From JALYLC01 sp035696365 (lineage in GTDB: Bacteria; Actinomycetota; Thermoleophilia; Gaiellales; JALYLC01), in NCBI GenBank assembly GCA_035696365.1, contig DASRQS010000026.1:1-58904 (forward strand): DNA of 58,904 nt. The letters are read 5' to 3'. Position 1 is the first letter of the stretch. Each line of letters begins with the position of its first letter. This document shows, one piece after another, positions 32,271 through 40,034 of this stretch. The position numbers were made by a program, and so were the translations under genes. A model generated the notes under the pieces. The model saw nothing but the letters and a program-made list of their open reading frames with translations, had not been told where the DNA came from and did not search any database.

Positions 32271-32464
32271 CCGACGAGGCCCTTGGCCTTGTCCTTCGCC
32301 TTGTCGCGCATGCGCGCGGCGATGTCGGCCGGCGCCTCGTCGGTGACGTGCCCCGCCGCCTCCTTGACCGCGCCTCCGACGCGCTCTGCGAGCTCGGGGT
32401 TGCGACGGCGGAGGACGACGAAGGTCGCCAGTCCCAGGGTCGCGACGATGATCAGCAGCTTCAT
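32267..32464 (-). CDS. Small membrane-anchored protein, function unknown
   Basis: This 65-aa protein has an N-terminal membrane helix (KLLIIVATLGLATFVVL), then RRR as a stop-transfer signal, and an amphipathic tail (LAERVGGAVKEAAGHVTDEAPADIAARMRDKAKDKAKGLVG) resembling stress-related YtxH/late-embryogenesis-like proteins in composition only. The ATG at 32464 is followed at the other end by overlap with the acidic protein gene. The two small proteins may work together at the membrane. Confidence 0.6.
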   Translation of the reverse strand: MKLLIIVATLGLATFVVLRRRNPELAERVGGAVKEAAGHVTDEAPADIAARMRDKAKDKAKGLVG

Positions 32465-32656
32465 CGGAAGTACTCCTCGGGTGGGGATGGTGGCGGCGGT
32501 TTCCCGGCCACTCCGGTCGAGCGCGAGGGATCGGCGATCCGGCGCGTCGTTTCGTGCGCCCCGTTTATGCCCGGGCGAGCGCGAGGCAAACGCAGCGCGG
32601 GGCCGGCCGTGGCCGCGCACGGCGCGCCGCAGGCGCGTGCCAATTGCCGCGAAGAG

Positions 32657-32686
32657 TTGCAATGACCCGATCTTTATGACTAAGAT
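32657..32686 (+). promoter_or_regulatory. Putative promoter of the fuconate operon
   Basis: TTGCAA (32657-32662) and TAAGAT (32681-32686) are separated by 18 bp. The -10 and spacer are covered by a palindrome (32668-32688). Transcription would begin near 32693, giving a leader of about 88 nt before GTG 32781. Confidence 0.5.
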
Positions 32687-32688
32687 CG
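32668..32688. promoter_or_regulatory. Operator-like inverted repeat over the fuconate promoter
   Basis: CGATCTT (32668-32674) and AAGATCG (32682-32688) are perfect 7-bp arms around a 7-nt centre. A further half-site AAGATCG lies at 32725-32731. Covering the spacer and -10 element, it is the expected binding site for a repressor, most simply the GntR protein encoded at the operon's end (37974). Confidence 0.55.
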
Positions 32689-32780
32689 CCTCCATCACGC
32701 AGAAGATTGCGAGATTGGGCTTGAAAGATCGGTTGTTTCTACGCGAAAGCGAGCAGTTCTTGACCGGCACGTCGACCATC

Positions 32781-34088
32781 GTGAGCCTCGAAGCGCGCGA
32801 CATCCGCTTCCCGACCTCGCGCTGGCTCGACGGATCCGACGCGATGCACACCGATCCCGACTACTCGGCGGCGTACGTCGTGCTGCGCACCGATGCCGAC
32901 GACGGCGTGGAGGGCCACGGGCTGACGTTCACGAGCGGGCGCGGCACCGAGGTCTGCGTCGTCGCCATCCGGGCGCTTGCGCCGCTGGTCGTCGGCCGCT
33001 CGCTCGAGGAGATCACGGCGGATCCCCGCACCTTCTGGCGGAGCCTTGCGTCCGACACGCAGCTGCGCTGGCTGGGACCCGAGAAGGGCGTCATCCACCT
33101 GGCGACTGCGGCGGTCGTCAATGCGGTCTGGGACCTGTGGGCCAAGCGCGAGGGCAAACCGCTCTGGAAACTCCTGTCGGACATGACTCCCGAGCAGCTC
33201 GTCGGATGCGTCGACTTCCGCTACATCGCGGATGCCCTCGGCCCCGGGGAGGCGATCGAGCTCCTGCAGGACGCGCGCCGGGGGGCTGCCGCGCGCGAGC
33301 GCGAGATCGTCGCCTCGGGGTATCCGGCGTACACGACATCGGCCGGCTGGCTCGGGTACGGCGACGACAAGGTCGAATCGCTGGTGGACGAGGCGCTGGC
33401 GGCCGGCTTCACGCACGTGAAGATGAAGGTCGGTGCAGACCTCGCGGCGGACGACCGCCGCGCCGGCCTGATCCGGCGGGCGCTCGGTCCCGCGGGCGTC
33501 CTGATGATGGACGCGAACCAGGTCTGGGGCGTCGACGAGGCCATCGCCTCGATGCGTGTCCTGGGCGCGCACGATCCGTGGTGGATCGAGGAGCCGACGA
33601 GCCCCGACGACGTGCTCGGGCACGCGCGCATCCGCCGCCACGTCGCTCCCGTTCGGGTGGCCACCGGCGAGCACGTGCAGAATCGCGTCATTTTCAAGCA
33701 GCTGTTCCAGGCCGAGGCCATCGACGTCTGTCAGATCGACGCCTGCCGGATCGGCGGCGTCAACGAGGCCATCGCAGTGCTCCTGCTGGCGGCGAAGTTC
33801 GGCATCCCGGTGTGCCCGCATGCGGGCGGCGTGGGTCTCTGCGAGTACGTGCAGCACCTCGCCTTCTTCGACTACATCGCGGTCAGCGGCTCGCTGGAGG
33901 ACAGGCTGGTCGAGTGGGTCGATCACCTGCACGAGCATTTCCGAGAGCCTGCCGTCGTCGAGCGCGGCCGGTACCTTGCGCCCCTGGCGCCCGGCTACAG
34001 CATCGAGATGCTCCCCTCCTCGCTCGACGAATACGAGTTCCCGAACGGCCCGGTCTGGGCGCCGGTCGAGGGTGCGGTGGGCGGCTGA
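32781..34088 (+). CDS. L-fuconate dehydratase-like enolase-superfamily enzyme
   Basis: This 435-aa sugar-acid dehydratase removes water from L-fuconate (or a stereoisomer) to give a 2-keto-3-deoxy acid. It begins VSLEARDIRFPTSRWLDGSDAM, very like L-fuconate dehydratases. Catalytic and metal sites include KMKVG, MMDANQVW (Asp, Asn), WIEEPTSPDD, TGEHVQNR, and CPHAGGVGLCEYVQH with the catalytic His. An upstream ATG at 32676 would give 470 aa but falls inside the predicted operator; GTG 32781 gives the usual length. It leads the operon. Confidence 0.88.
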   Translation: MSLEARDIRFPTSRWLDGSDAMHTDPDYSAAYVVLRTDADDGVEGHGLTFTSGRGTEVCVVAIRALAPLVVGRSLEEITADPRTFWRSLASDTQLRWLGPEKGVIHLATAAVVNAVWDLWAKREGKPLWKLLSDMTPEQLVGCVDFRYIADALGPGEAIELLQDARRGAAAREREIVASGYPAYTTSAGWLGYGDDKVESLVDEALAAGFTHVKMKVGADLAADDRRAGLIRRALGPAGVLMMDANQVWGVDEAIASMRVLGAHDPWWIEEPTSPDDVLGHARIRRHVAPVRVATGEHVQNRVIFKQLFQAEAIDVCQIDACRIGGVNEAIAVLLLAAKFGIPVCPHAGGVGLCEYVQHLAFFDYIAVSGSLEDRLVEWVDHLHEHFREPAVVERGRYLAPLAPGYSIEMLPSSLDEYEFPNGPVWAPVEGAVGG

Positions 34089-35134
34089 TGACCGTGGCGC
34101 CGAGGTCGGGACAGCCCAGGGCGGGGCGAGGAGGCGTCCTGCGCCTCGACCAGTACCGCCTGCTGCAGGCCGCGCTGCTCTCGCTGCGCGCCGGACCGGC
34201 GCTGATCCTGCTGCTGCTCATCATCGTGGTCAGCCTGACGACGCCGATCTTCTTCACGAGCCGCAACATCGGCAACGTCTTCTCGCAGACCTCCGTCATC
34301 GCGGTCGTCGCGCTCGGGCAGCTGCTCGTGATCGTGTCACGCGGCATCGATCTCTCGGTCGGTTCCACCATCGCGCTGTCGGGCGTCATCGGGGCGGTCG
34401 TCTTCGAGCACACGAGCTCGAGCATTCTGGTCGTCGCCGCGATCCTCGGCACCGGCCTCGCCGTTGGGCTGGTCAACGGCCTCGTCTACGTCTACGGCCG
34501 CGTGCCGCACCCGTTCATCGTCACGCTGGCGACCCTGAGCATCGTGCGGGGACTCGCGCTGTGGGCCTCGAACGGGACGCTCGTCCCGAACATGCCGCCT
34601 GTCGTGCAGACGCTCGGGGGCGGCACGATCGGCTGGCTTCCGTACTCGATCTTCGTCGTCGCGGGCCTCGCGCTCTGCACGCTCGTCCTGACCACGTGGC
34701 TCGTGTGGGGCCGCTGGCTGTACGCGGTCGGCGGCAACCCGGAAGCCGCCCGCCGGTCGAGCATCCCGACGCGCCGGGTGCTCGTGACGGTGTACGTCCT
34801 GAGCGGCCTGGCCGCGGGGGTGGGCGGTCTGTTGACCGCCGGGCTGATCGACGGCGGCTCGCCGACGGCGGGCGATCTCGCCGAGCTGGACTCGATCGCC
34901 GCCGTGATCATCGGCGGCGCGGCCTTCGCCGGTGGCCGCGGCAACGTCGGCAACGCACTCGTCGGCGCGTTCACGATCGGCGTGATCCGCAACGCCCTCA
35001 ACCTGCACAACGTCGATCCCTTCTACCAATTGATGGCGATCGGCGTGATCGTGCTGATCGCCGTCGAGGCCGACGTGCTGCGCGGCTACATCGAGGGCCG
35101 CGTGCGCGTCGCTCAGGCTACGAGGAACGCGTGA
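34088..35134 (+). CDS. Sugar ABC transporter permease (RbsC type)
   Basis: This 348-aa inner-membrane protein has about eight to ten hydrophobic segments. Typical features are TPIFFTSRNIGNVFSQTSVIAVVALGQLLVIVSRGIDLSVGSTIALSGVIGA, the coupling loop GRWLYAVGGNPEAARRSSIPTRR, and the DSIAAVIIGGAAFAGGRGNVGNALVGAFTIGVIRNALNL block. It shares one base with the dehydratase stop (TGATG). It should pair with the single-domain ATPase and the sugar-binding protein that follow. Confidence 0.92.
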   Translation: MTVAPRSGQPRAGRGGVLRLDQYRLLQAALLSLRAGPALILLLLIIVVSLTTPIFFTSRNIGNVFSQTSVIAVVALGQLLVIVSRGIDLSVGSTIALSGVIGAVVFEHTSSSILVVAAILGTGLAVGLVNGLVYVYGRVPHPFIVTLATLSIVRGLALWASNGTLVPNMPPVVQTLGGGTIGWLPYSIFVVAGLALCTLVLTTWLVWGRWLYAVGGNPEAARRSSIPTRRVLVTVYVLSGLAAGVGGLLTAGLIDGGSPTAGDLAELDSIAAVIIGGAAFAGGRGNVGNALVGAFTIGVIRNALNLHNVDPFYQLMAIGVIVLIAVEADVLRGYIEGRVRVAQATRNA

Positions 35135-35919
35135 GCACGCCCGTCGCCGCCTCTCCGACCGCCGCCAGAGGCTCGACCGTGCTGACGGTGCGCGGTGCCA
35201 GCAAGCGCTTCGGCGTGGTCTCGGCGCTCGAGGACATCGATCTCGATGTGCGCCGCGGCGAGGTGCTCGCGCTGCTCGGCGACAACGGCGCCGGCAAGTC
35301 GACCCTCATCAAGTGCCTCAACGGCGTGCACCGGCTCGACAGCGGCGTGATCGAGATGGACGGCGTGCCGGTGTCGATCCGCACGCCCGCGGACGCACGT
35401 GCCCTGGGCGTCGAGACCGTCTACCAGGATCTCGCGCTGTTCGACAATCTGCGCCCGACGGACAACTTCTACGCGGGCCGCGAGCTCGCCGGGCCAGCCT
35501 GGATGCCGCGCTCCCTGCGCGTGCTCAAGCGGCGGCAGATGACCGATGCCACCCGCGAGGTGCTCGAGCGGCTGCAGGTGTCGGTGCCCGACTTCGACGC
35601 CGTGGTCGGGCTCATGTCCGGCGGCCAGCGCCAGGCGGTCGCCGTCAGCCGGGCCGCCGCGTTCGCGTCGAAGGTCGTGATCCTCGACGAGCCGACCGCG
35701 GCGCTGGGGGTGCGCGAGTCGCGCAAGGTGCTCGATCTGATCCTGCGGCTGCGAGACGAGAACAGGGCGGTCGTCGTCGTCTCGCACGCCATGGATCACG
35801 TCCTGGAGGTCTCCGACCGCGCCGTCGTGCTGCGCGGTGGCCGCAAGGTCGCCGAGCTGATCCCGAGCGCTGAGACCTACAAGCAGATCGTCTCGCTGAT
35901 CGTAGGAGGTGGTGAGTGA
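35131..35919 (+). CDS. Sugar ABC transporter ATP-binding protein, single domain
   Basis: This 262-aa ATPase has Walker A GDNGAGKS (about 50-57), Q-loop TVYQDLALFDN, signature LMSGGQRQAVAVSRA, Walker B VVILDEPTAALGV and switch VVSHAMDHV. RbsA/XylG-type proteins usually carry two fused ATPase domains in about 500 aa; this one has only one and presumably works as a homodimer, like FrcA-type importers. GTG 35131 overlaps the permease stop (GTGA). Confidence 0.92.
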   Translation: MSTPVAASPTAARGSTVLTVRGASKRFGVVSALEDIDLDVRRGEVLALLGDNGAGKSTLIKCLNGVHRLDSGVIEMDGVPVSIRTPADARALGVETVYQDLALFDNLRPTDNFYAGRELAGPAWMPRSLRVLKRRQMTDATREVLERLQVSVPDFDAVVGLMSGGQRQAVAVSRAAAFASKVVILDEPTAALGVRESRKVLDLILRLRDENRAVVVVSHAMDHVLEVSDRAVVLRGGRKVAELIPSAETYKQIVSLIVGGGE

Positions 35920-35942
35920 ACAGGCGGTAAGGGCTCTCACCG

Positions 35943-35967
35943 GTGTGGCGAGACGCGAGTGCCACAC
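35943..35967 (+). promoter_or_regulatory. Intercistronic hairpin
   Basis: GTGTGGC (35943-35949) and GCCACAC (35961-35967) form a 7-bp stem with an 11-nt loop, 24 bp after the ATPase stop. A second perfect stem lies at 36015-36034. Together they may separate or stabilise the binding-protein message. Confidence 0.4.
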
Positions 35968-36014
35968 ACCTGCGGACTTCCGCCGCTACTGCAGGGCTGC
36001 GGAGGCGACGTCAG

Positions 36015-36034
36015 AGCGGATCGAGTGATCCGCT
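36015..36034. promoter_or_regulatory. Inverted repeat upstream of the binding-protein gene
   Basis: AGCGGATC (36015-36022) and GATCCGCT (36027-36034) are perfect 8-bp arms with a GAGT centre, 30 bp before the start codon. It is either a hairpin that protects the 5' end of a processed message or an operator. No T-tract follows, so it is not a canonical terminator. Confidence 0.45.
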
Positions 36035-36064
36035 GTCAAATCTGTGTACCTGAAAGGACGCACA

Positions 36065-37021
36065 ATGTCGAAGAATCGGCTGTTGAGCGCCGTGGCCGTC
36101 GTGGCCGTGGTGGCGGCGTCGATGCTCGCGATGACAGTTACTGCGAGCGCGAAGCCTGCAGAGCAGAGTGACACGATCAAACTCGGGTTTATCACCAAGT
36201 TCCCGGTCGACTTCTACTTCCTGCTCGTCAATGCCTCGAAGAAGTGGGACAAGGCCACAGCGGGTGCGAGTGTCATCTACGCCAGTGGTAAGAGTGGTAC
36301 GGACGATGCGGGCGAGATCGCCGCGATCCAGAACATGGTCGCCCAGGGCGTGAAGGGGATTGCCATCACGCCGACGAGTCCTGCGGTGTCGGCGGCACTC
36401 GACAAGGCGATCAAGTCGGGTGTCAAGGTCGTCCTGATGGACAATGACATCCCTTCCTGGAAGAAGAAGAGCTCGGTCGTCGCCACCAACAACTTCAACG
36501 GCGGCAAGCTCGCGGGCGAGTACCTCGCCAAGAAGCTCAAGCCTGGCGACACGCTTGGCATCCTCGAGGGCAACCCCGCCAACCCCGCGCTCGTCGAGCG
36601 CGTCACCGGCATGCTCAAGGGCCTCGGCGCGATGAAGAGCAAGATCAAGGTCGTCTCGAAGCTCGAGACCGACTGCGACCAGACCAAGGGCGCAACCGCC
36701 GCGCAGACGATCCTCACGGCCAATCAGGGCCTGACGGCGATCTACTCGGCCTGCGGACCGCCCGCGCTCGGCGCCATCCAGTCCATCAAGAACGCGGGCA
36801 TCAAGCCCGGCGGGATCATCCTCGTTGGCTTCGACGCCTCGACCGACGAGGTGAAGGCGATCAAGGCGGGCACCGAGAACGGCAGCGTGGCGCAGTTCCC
36901 GGCCAAGATCGGCGATCTCGGCATCAAGACGCTGTGGGCCGCCGTGCAGGGCAAGAAGGTGCCGAAGAACGTCGACACCGGCACCGCGCTCGTGACGAAG
37001 GCGAACGCAAGCAAGTTCTGA
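36065..37021 (+). CDS. Sugar ABC transporter substrate-binding protein (RbsB type)
   Basis: This 318-aa exported protein has a signal peptide (MSKNRLLSAVAVVAVVAASMLAMTVTASA-KP). The mature part is a Peripla_BP_4 fold: IKLGFITKFPVDFYFLLVNASKKWDK, QNMVAQGVKGIAITPTSPAV, VVLMDNDIPS, NNFNGGKLAGEYLAKKL and IILVGFDASTDEVKAIKAGT. A good AAAGGA lies 7 bp before ATG 36065. It supplies the permease/ATPase pair upstream. Unusually, it comes last of the transporter genes, bounded by hairpins on both sides, which would allow a separate, higher level of expression. Confidence 0.92.
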   Translation: MSKNRLLSAVAVVAVVAASMLAMTVTASAKPAEQSDTIKLGFITKFPVDFYFLLVNASKKWDKATAGASVIYASGKSGTDDAGEIAAIQNMVAQGVKGIAITPTSPAVSAALDKAIKSGVKVVLMDNDIPSWKKKSSVVATNNFNGGKLAGEYLAKKLKPGDTLGILEGNPANPALVERVTGMLKGLGAMKSKIKVVSKLETDCDQTKGATAAQTILTANQGLTAIYSACGPPALGAIQSIKNAGIKPGGIILVGFDASTDEVKAIKAGTENGSVAQFPAKIGDLGIKTLWAAVQGKKVPKNVDTGTALVTKANASKF

Positions 37022-37056
37022 GGACACCCGACGGGCCGACGCGCCCGCTAACCCAG

Positions 37057-37084
37057 GGCCCCCGGCGCTGCGGCGCCGGGGGCC
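37057..37084 (+). terminator. Strong hairpin after the binding-protein gene
   Basis: GGCCCCCGGCGC (37057-37068) pairs perfectly with GCGCCGGGGGCC (37073-37084) around a TGCG loop, a 12-bp all-GC stem. It begins 36 bp after the stop codon and ends 24 bp before the lactonase GTG. Without a T-tract it may be a partial terminator or a 3' end stabiliser. Confidence 0.55.
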
Positions 37085-37107
37085 GCGCACTCCGCTCGGA
37101 GCGAGCC

Positions 37108-37977
37108 GTGATCGTCGACGCGCACCACCACTTCTGGAACCTCGAGCGGGAGGCCGTGCCCTGGATGACCGTTGATCACGAGGTCATCCGGCAGACCTTC
37201 GAGCCGGCCGACCTGGAGCCGCTGCTCGAGCGGGCCGGCGTGTCGCGCACGGTGCTCGTGCAGGCCGCCTGCTCCGACTCCGACACCGACTTCATGTTCG
37301 AGCACGCCGCGCGGCACGACTGGATCGGCGGTGTCGTCGCCTGGGTCGACCTGCGCTCGCCGGCACGCGCGCAGGAGCGACTCGGCGAGCTCTCGCAGCA
37401 GCCCAAGCTGCGCGGGATCAGGCACCTGATCCACGACGAGGAAGATCCGCATTGGATCCTCCGGGACGACGTGCTGGAGAGCCTCGCGCTGCTCGAGCAG
37501 CGGCGGCTACTCCTGGAGCTTCCGTGCGTTTATCCGCGCCATCTCGGTGACGTGCCCGAGCTCGCCGCGAGCTTTCCGGGCCTCACGATCCTGATCGACC
37601 ATCTGGGCAAGCCTCCGCTGCGGAGTGACCAGCTGGGGCGCTGGGCCGGCGAGCTGCGCGCCGCTGCCTCCCACGGCAACGTGGCCGCCAAGATCTCGGG
37701 CCTCAACACTGCGCTCGAGGCGGCCGACTGGAGCGCCGACGACCTGCGCGAGGCCGTCGGTGTCGCCCTTGGCGCATTCGGGCCCGAGCGCCTGGTGTGT
37801 GGCAGCGATTGGCCCGTCGCACTGCTGAACGGCGACTATGAGCGCGTTTGGCGCGAGACTGTGCAGGTGATCGAGGATCTCGCCCCGCCGCACACCGAGC
37901 GTCTCCTGTGCCAGAACGCCGTTCGGCTGTACGACCTCGACCGCGTCGTCGCACCCGCCCACGGGACCGCGGCGTGA
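37108..37977 (+). CDS. Amidohydrolase-family lactonase (L-fucono-1,5-lactonase-like)
   Basis: This 289-aa TIM-barrel metal-dependent hydrolase (amidohydrolase_2 family) opens sugar lactones. Metal and catalytic positions are VDAHHHFWN (the HxH), GIRHLIHDE, LLLELPCVYPRHL, ILIDHLGKPPL (His) and VCGSDWPV (Asp). Next to a fuconate dehydratase it is best read as converting fuconolactone to fuconate, the step before dehydration. GTG 37108 has GGAG upstream. Its stop overlaps the GntR start (GTGA). Confidence 0.87.
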   Translation: MIVDAHHHFWNLEREAVPWMTVDHEVIRQTFEPADLEPLLERAGVSRTVLVQAACSDSDTDFMFEHAARHDWIGGVVAWVDLRSPARAQERLGELSQQPKLRGIRHLIHDEEDPHWILRDDVLESLALLEQRRLLLELPCVYPRHLGDVPELAASFPGLTILIDHLGKPPLRSDQLGRWAGELRAAASHGNVAAKISGLNTALEAADWSADDLREAVGVALGAFGPERLVCGSDWPVALLNGDYERVWRETVQVIEDLAPPHTERLLCQNAVRLYDLDRVVAPAHGTAA

Positions 37978-38681
37978 CCGCGCTCACCGACCAGGCGATC
38001 GCCAAGATCAAGGACCTGATCATGTCGGGCGAGTTCTCGGCGGGGGCCAAGCTGCCGAACGAGTCGGATCTCTCGCAGCGGCTCGGCCTCTCGCGCAACT
38101 CCCTGCGCGAGGCCGTGCGCGCGCTGACGCTGATCGGCGTGCTGGAGCCGCGCGTGGGCGACGGCACCTACGTGACCAGCCTCGAGCCCGAGCTGCTCCT
38201 CACGGGGATGGGCTTCGTCAGCGATCTGCTCACGGGCACGACCCTGCTGGAGTTGCACCAGGTGCGGCGGATCCTCGAGCCCGTGGCGACCGAGATGGCT
38301 GCGACGAGGCTCGGCGACGACGACCTGGAGGCGCTCGAGCGCTGCCTCGCGGACATGGACGCGGCCGAGACGACGCAGGCCTTCATCGCCGCCGACGCGG
38401 AGTTCCACGGCATCATCGTCGCGGCGTCCGGCAACTCGACGCTCGCCTCCCTGATCCAGAATCTCTCCGGCGGAACGCTGCGCGCGCGCATCTGGCGCTC
38501 CGTCGTCGAGCAGGACGCGATCGAGGTCACCAAGCGCCGGCATTGGGACATCTACAACGCGCTGCGCGACCGCGACGCCGAGCGGGCGCGCGCCGCCGAC
38601 CTGATCCACCTGTCCGAGGGCGTGCGCTGGCTCGAGCAGCTGATCGAGGCCGAGGACGCGATCGGCGCGCTCTCCGACTAG
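37974..38681 (+). CDS. GntR family transcriptional regulator (FCD type)
   Basis: This 235-aa protein has a winged helix (AIAKIKDLIMSGEFSAGAKLPNESDLSQRLGLSRNSLREAVRALTLIGVLEPRVGDGTYV) and an FCD domain (LLELHQVRRILEPVATEMAATRL, DAEFHGIIVAASGNSTLASLIQNL, HWDIYNALRDRDAERARAA) with Asp and His metal positions. Co-translated with the lactonase, it probably represses the fuconate operon in the absence of an acid sugar. The palindrome at 32668-32688 is its most likely site. Confidence 0.9.
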   Translation: MTALTDQAIAKIKDLIMSGEFSAGAKLPNESDLSQRLGLSRNSLREAVRALTLIGVLEPRVGDGTYVTSLEPELLLTGMGFVSDLLTGTTLLELHQVRRILEPVATEMAATRLGDDDLEALERCLADMDAAETTQAFIAADAEFHGIIVAASGNSTLASLIQNLSGGTLRARIWRSVVEQDAIEVTKRRHWDIYNALRDRDAERARAADLIHLSEGVRWLEQLIEAEDAIGALSD

Positions 38682-38743
38682 CCCGCTTGCTCCACGCCCG
38701 GAACGTCTTCCGCGACGCCGGAGGCGGCCCATAGGATTGGCGC

Positions 38744-39883
38744 GTGGCGACGGCGGCCGAGACGCACCAGCCCCAGCGGGTCACGACGCTCGAGCTGTTC
38801 TTCGACCTCGTCTTCGTCTTCACGCTGACGCAGCTGACGACGGTCCTGTTCGAGGCGCCGAACGGCCGCGGCCTGCTGCGCGTGGTCGTGATGCTCGCCC
38901 CCATCTGGTGGATGTACGCCGGCTACGCCTGGATGACGAACGCCGTCGACACCAACACGCTGGCGCGCCGCCTCGTGCTGTTCGCGGCGATGGGCGCCTA
39001 CTTCATGCTTGCCCTCTCCATTCCCGATGCCTTCGGCGGTACGGGTCTCGCCTTCGGCATCGCGTACCTCTTCATCGTCGTCCTGCACGCTGCGCTCTTC
39101 ACCCGCGCGTCCGTGGCGAGCGCCGTGAGGGCGATCCTCACCCTCGCGCCCTACAACCTGTTCGCTGCGGCCGTGATCCTCGCGGGCGGCGCGCTCGGCG
39201 GCACGGCGCAGTACGTGCTGTGGGGCGCGGCCGGCGTGTTCGAGTGGCTGACGCCGATGCTGCGCGGCACGAGCGGCTTCCTCGTGGCGCCGGCGCACTT
39301 CGTCGAGCGTCACGGCCTCGTGGTGATCGTCGCGATCGGCGAGTCCGTCGTGGCGATCGGCTTCGGGGCCTCGCAGTTGCCGGTGGACGGCTCGCTCGTC
39401 GCCGTCGCGGCGGCCGGGCTCGCGTTGAGCGCGTGCCTCTGGTGGCTCTACTTCGGCGGCGACGACGCGCGCGCCGAGCAGGCGCTGGAGGCACTGCCGC
39501 AGCTCGAGCGAGCGCAGGCCGCGGTGCGCGCTTTCGGGCACTGGCACCTGCCGATCCTGCTCGGCATCATCGCCATCGCGGCCGTCGCACGGGAGGCGAC
39601 GGCCCATCCCTTCTCGTCGCTGACCTGGGCGCGTGCCGCCATCCTGGGCGCTGGTGTCGCGGTCTATCTCGCGGGGGACGTGGCCTTTCGCCAGGAGCTC
39701 GGCATCGGCGGGATCCGCTGGCGCACGGCGGGCACCTTGCTCTCGCTCGCCGTCATTCCCGTCGGCGCCTGGCTCTCGCCGTTCGCCGAGACCGCAGTCC
39801 TCGTCGCCGTGCTGCTCGGCGTCATCGTGGCCGAGGGTCGTGAGTGGGCCGAGCAGGGCTCGAACCTGCGACCTTGGGACTAA
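38744..39883 (+). CDS. LtrA-like (low temperature requirement A) membrane protein, chimeric end
   Basis: This 379-aa polytopic membrane protein has about ten to eleven hydrophobic segments. The N-terminal TLELFFDLVFVFTLTQLT is the family hallmark, followed by WWMYAGYAWMTN, AHFVERHGLVVIVAIGESVVAIG and ALSACLWWLYFGGDD. Function is unknown. The last dozen residues (EWAEQGSNLRPWD) are encoded by the 3' half of a tRNA-Lys copy on the other strand, so the natural C-terminus was probably lost or changed when that copy arose. Confidence 0.85.
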   Translation: MATAAETHQPQRVTTLELFFDLVFVFTLTQLTTVLFEAPNGRGLLRVVVMLAPIWWMYAGYAWMTNAVDTNTLARRLVLFAAMGAYFMLALSIPDAFGGTGLAFGIAYLFIVVLHAALFTRASVASAVRAILTLAPYNLFAAAVILAGGALGGTAQYVLWGAAGVFEWLTPMLRGTSGFLVAPAHFVERHGLVVIVAIGESVVAIGFGASQLPVDGSLVAVAAAGLALSACLWWLYFGGDDARAEQALEALPQLERAQAAVRAFGHWHLPILLGIIAIAAVAREATAHPFSSLTWARAAILGAGVAVYLAGDVAFRQELGIGGIRWRTAGTLLSLAVIPVGAWLSPFAETAVLVAVLLGVIVAEGREWAEQGSNLRPWD

Positions 39884-39889
39884 AAGTCC
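39845..39889 (-). repeat. Partial tRNA-Lys copy (att-like direct repeat)
   Basis: These 45 nt match 42687-42731, the 3' half of the intact tRNA-Lys, with a single mismatch and in the same orientation. The copy covers the T arm, variable loop and anticodon, then diverges; no D arm or 5' acceptor strand exists. This is the pattern left when an element integrates into a tRNA 3' end: intact tRNA at one border, a fragment at the other. Confidence 0.75.
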
Positions 39890-40034
39890 GCCCGAACGAG
39901 CTGCAGCGAGCTGCGTGAAACGGAATCTTCCTGCAAAGTCTGTTCCCCAGGTGCCTAGCGAATGGAGACGAACTGCAACCAGCAGAGCCGGGCCCGTACG
40001 CGCACTCGTACGCACGCGCTCTCGCCCCGCGCGG

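Noticed and set aside
32676..32780. N-terminal extension of the fuconate dehydratase from ATG 32676
   Set aside because: The codon lies inside the promoter/operator, the extension is not like the family, and the protein would be about 35 residues too long.
36015..36034. Intrinsic terminator before the sugar-binding protein gene
   Set aside because: The stem is perfect but no T-tract follows and it lies only 30 bp before the next start; a stabilising hairpin or operator is more plausible.
39845..39889. Second functional tRNA-Lys gene
   Set aside because: Only the T arm to anticodon region matches; the 5' acceptor strand and D arm are missing.
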